DNA from: UBA946 sp031550725
GTDB taxonomy: Bacteria; Bacillota; Clostridia; Oscillospirales; Ruminococcaceae
Reading direction: 5' to 3'
Assembly: GCA_031550725.1 (NCBI GenBank)
Contig: JAVBOH010000016.1
Coordinates: 1-64,000, forward strand
Length of the DNA stretch: 64,000 nt
The position numbers and the translations under genes are program-made. Below, piece after piece: positions 62,587 through 64,000 of the stretch. Under the pieces are notes generated by a model, which ran no database searches, was not told the DNA's origin, and worked only from the letters and a program-made list of their open reading frames with translations. How positions within the stretch are numbered: position 1 is the first letter of the stretch; each line of letters opens with the position of its first letter.

Positions 62587-62722
62587 TTCAAACAATTTTC
62601 TTTGAAAATTGTTTGAATGTCAGATGTCAATCAAGTAGTACGTCGGGAAAACATCGTTTTTCCGACTGTTCAGGCAGACAAAGTCTGTCTGAACGAACAA
62701 TTACACAAAAAGTGTAATTGTT
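62587..62722. repeat. Multi-hairpin dispersed element, copy C
   Basis: Four consecutive hairpins: 62587-62617 (14-bp stem TTCAAACAATTTTC, TTT loop), 62642-62666 (GTCGGGAAAAC arm, ATC loop, one G-T pair), 62668-62694 (GTTCAGGCAGAC arm, AAA loop, one G-T pair) and 62696-62722 (AACAATTACAC arm). Style (triloops, abutting stems, AGTACG-type flanks) matches copies A and B, but the stems do not align one to one. Confidence 0.8.
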
Positions 62723-62788
62723 AAGTACGCATTAATTTAATAGTTAGTGCACTAAAATTAAATAATTCTATTATAGCCACACTTATAT

Positions 62789-62817
62789 ATTATATCACGA
62801 TAAACCTTTATCTACAA
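62789..62817 (-). promoter_or_regulatory. Promoter upstream of mreB
   Basis: Minus-strand TTGTAG (62812-62817), 17-bp spacer, TATAAT (62789-62794), about 290 bp before the mreB start. If used, the leader RNA includes the multi-hairpin element. Confidence 0.7.
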
Positions 62818-62939
62818 CAATTTTTCCGACTTTTTTTCAAAAAATCAATTTTTGGTTCAATCGATAAAAAACACTGTACAAACCTTGCTTGTTTAGTACA
62901 TTTTGACAATACAACATCAAGGTTTTTATCGAAATCCTA

Positions 62940-63215
62940 TTAAAGCCCCTTACAAGTCTTATTATACACAATAAGTGCTATAATAATGCAGAAAATCTGC
63001 GCAATATTAACGGAAAGAGTAAAACCGAAAGCAAGCTTGAAAACAATGAGGTCAAGAACAGCAGGCGCACCTGTGTCAAGTCCCACTGACATCGTGTATG
63101 CAAGCCAGCTTAAAAACGGTACATTCAAGCAAAGCTTCGCAATAACCGTACCAACAACAATGCCTGCCAATAAGAAAAACAGAAACGCAATAGTTTTTTT
63201 GAAATTCTTGCCCAT
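62940..63215 (-). CDS. DUF4321 membrane protein
   Basis: A 91-residue protein with two or three hydrophobic helices: KTIAFLFFLLAGIVVGTVIAKL near the N-terminus, then PFLSWLAYTMSVGLDTGAPAVLDLIVFKLAFGFTLSVNIAQIFCIIIALIVY. This matches the clostridial DUF4321 family, often found near mreB. Function unknown. GAAAGGA precedes the ATG. It follows the U32-like gene by 20 bp, so the two are probably co-transcribed. Confidence 0.82.
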   Translation of the reverse strand: MGKNFKKTIAFLFFLLAGIVVGTVIAKLCLNVPFLSWLAYTMSVGLDTGAPAVLDLIVFKLAFGFTLSVNIAQIFCIIIALIVYNKTCKGL

Positions 63216-63235
63216 GTTACAAATCCTTTCGATGT

Positions 63236-64000
63236 TTACTTAATTCCCCTATAATACAGTCCTCTTGTATATGAATTCACATCAAGCTTTCTGCTATTTT
63301 TATAACTTTGCACTATATTTTCAATCTGTATTGGCGTTTCGTTAAACAAATCCAGTTCAATCAAGTCGGTATGAAGTTCATTCACTCTGTCTGACATCAC
63401 TAGCAAATCACTGTTAAAAATCTCAGCATATTCCCTTTCGGCATTGCACATAACGCTAAAGCTTCTGCCTGTTCTGTCAATCAGCTTACCAGTACAATTT
63501 GAACATGAAACTGCTGACTTAATAGGACAATTTCTTGTTAGCATAAGCGGTAAAAAACCATGTGCAATTGCAGATATTTTTACACTTCCGCCAAGATGTG
63601 AAATCTGTGATGTTTTGCATTCAAATGATACAGTTATATCCTGAAGTCCCATACCCTCCAAAGCTTTTACACTAAAGGTATTGGTGACATTTAATCCATA
63701 TCCGCCATGCATAGAAAACCCCATGTCACGTCCTAGTTTTATATGCGATATATTTGTGCAGAGTATATGTTTAAACCCTTGTTCCTTTAATTTTTCAAGC
63801 CTTGATATCAGAGCACTCTCATTTACAACAAAACGTGGCAACGATATAATAATTTTATCATGAGATGCTATTTTTTCGCATTCACTAATCGGCATAACAA
63901 TACTGTCAATATCCGCATTTCCGAGTATACTTTCATTAAGCTGTGAGATGTCTAAAAGCCCTATTCGAATTAATTTTTTATCTATATTATTATTGCGTCT
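63236..64000 (-). CDS. U32 peptidase-family protein, partial (5' end outside window)
   Basis: The open frame runs to the window edge without a stop, so only the C-terminal 254 residues are seen; the internal ATG at 63895 is not the start. The segment KHILCTNISHIKLGRDMGFSMHGGYGLNVTNTFSV, EMG-like LGGSVKISAIAHGFLPLMLTRNCPIK, SCSNCTGKLIDRTGRSFSV and NSDLLVMSDRV resembles the C-terminal half of peptidase U32 proteins, including the Cys cluster (NCPIK..CSNC) that in the family binds an iron-sulfur cluster. It may act in RNA or tRNA hydroxylation or protein degradation; specificity is unknown. Confidence 0.75.
   Translation of the reverse strand, partial: RRNNNIDKKLIRIGLLDISQLNESILGNADIDSIVMPISECEKIASHDKIIISLPRFVVNESALISRLEKLKEQGFKHILCTNISHIKLGRDMGFSMHGGYGLNVTNTFSVKALEGMGLQDITVSFECKTSQISHLGGSVKISAIAHGFLPLMLTRNCPIKSAVSCSNCTGKLIDRTGRSFSVMCNAEREYAEIFNSDLLVMSDRVNELHTDLIELDLFNETPIQIENIVQSYKNSRKLDVNSYTRGLYYRGIK

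Larger units (their letters stand above)
62499..62939. other. Intergenic region: multi-hairpin element and promoter
   Basis: No gene is visible in these 441 bp. It contains the multi-hairpin element (62587-62722) and a minus-strand promoter at 62789-62817 that would transcribe the element into the mreB leader. Confidence 0.65.

Overview
The window looks like a chromosomal segment from a spore-forming, low-GC, carbohydrate-degrading Firmicute of the Ruminococcaceae/Oscillospirales type. The evidence is AT-rich DNA with strong GGAGG-type ribosome binding sites and TTGACA/TATAAT promoters, a T-box leader, Csp/SleC spore-germination proteins, small clostridial families (DUF4250, DUF4321, DUF3343), and a GH130 phosphorylase very like those of gut ruminococci. 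I see no phage, conjugative element, IS transposase or CRISPR array. Most genes are housekeeping genes in recognisable conserved clusters.

Layout. 1-4.2 kb: fucose/arabinose isomerase-like gene (-), lipoprotein (-), GH130 mannosylglucose phosphorylase (+), DUF4250 peptide (+). 4.2-14.2 kb: the nusA operon (rimP, nusA, rnpM, ylxQ, infB, rbfA, nrnA, truB, ribF) followed by gltX. 14.3-19.1 kb: a four-gene GldA/GldF/GldG-like ABC system with a DUF4340 protein. 19.4-27.4 kb: unknown 98-residue protein, GH2 beta-galactosidase, C39-like peptidase, GH36 alpha-galactosidase, and a Lys/Ala-rich protein. 27.4-32.8 kb: Sfp-type phosphopantetheinyl transferase, GntR-ABC-permease operon, DUF3343 protein and cysteine desulfurase. 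33-38.2 kb: two Csp-type subtilases divergent from sleC, a spore germination module. 38.3-45.6 kb: two secreted envelope proteins with GHL10-like domains, HD hydrolase, single-domain MGMT, pduL. 45.8-47.7 kb: two small toxin-antitoxin loci (one toxin frameshifted) beside two tRNA-Gln genes. 47.8-51.8 kb: recR, ybaB, dnaX, TPR protein, SRP RNA. 51.9-56 kb: T-box-controlled membrane protein-hisS-aspS operon. 56-62.5 kb: mgsA, minD, PBP2, mreD, mreC, mreB. 62.9-64 kb: DUF4321 protein and a U32 peptidase-like gene cut by the window edge.

What is least ordinary is the intergenic DNA. Four kinds of non-coding foldback repeat recur here, most in inverted orientation to one another: GC-rich 27-bp arms around the isomerase gene; a long imperfect palindrome at about 19.2 and 31.4 kb; a 72-80 bp element at 43.4 and 61.4 kb; and modular multi-hairpin elements at 24.3, 44.7 and 62.6 kb. 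The 24.3 and 44.7 kb copies share the same order of stems while stem sequences differ by paired, compensating changes, which suggests selection on folding. This is the best candidate for something undescribed. Other points worth checking are a T-box leader holding overlapping Asp/His codons upstream of hisS-aspS, the duplicated spacer in the Csp locus, and a PIN toxin module bracketed by two copies of the tRNA-Gln terminator.
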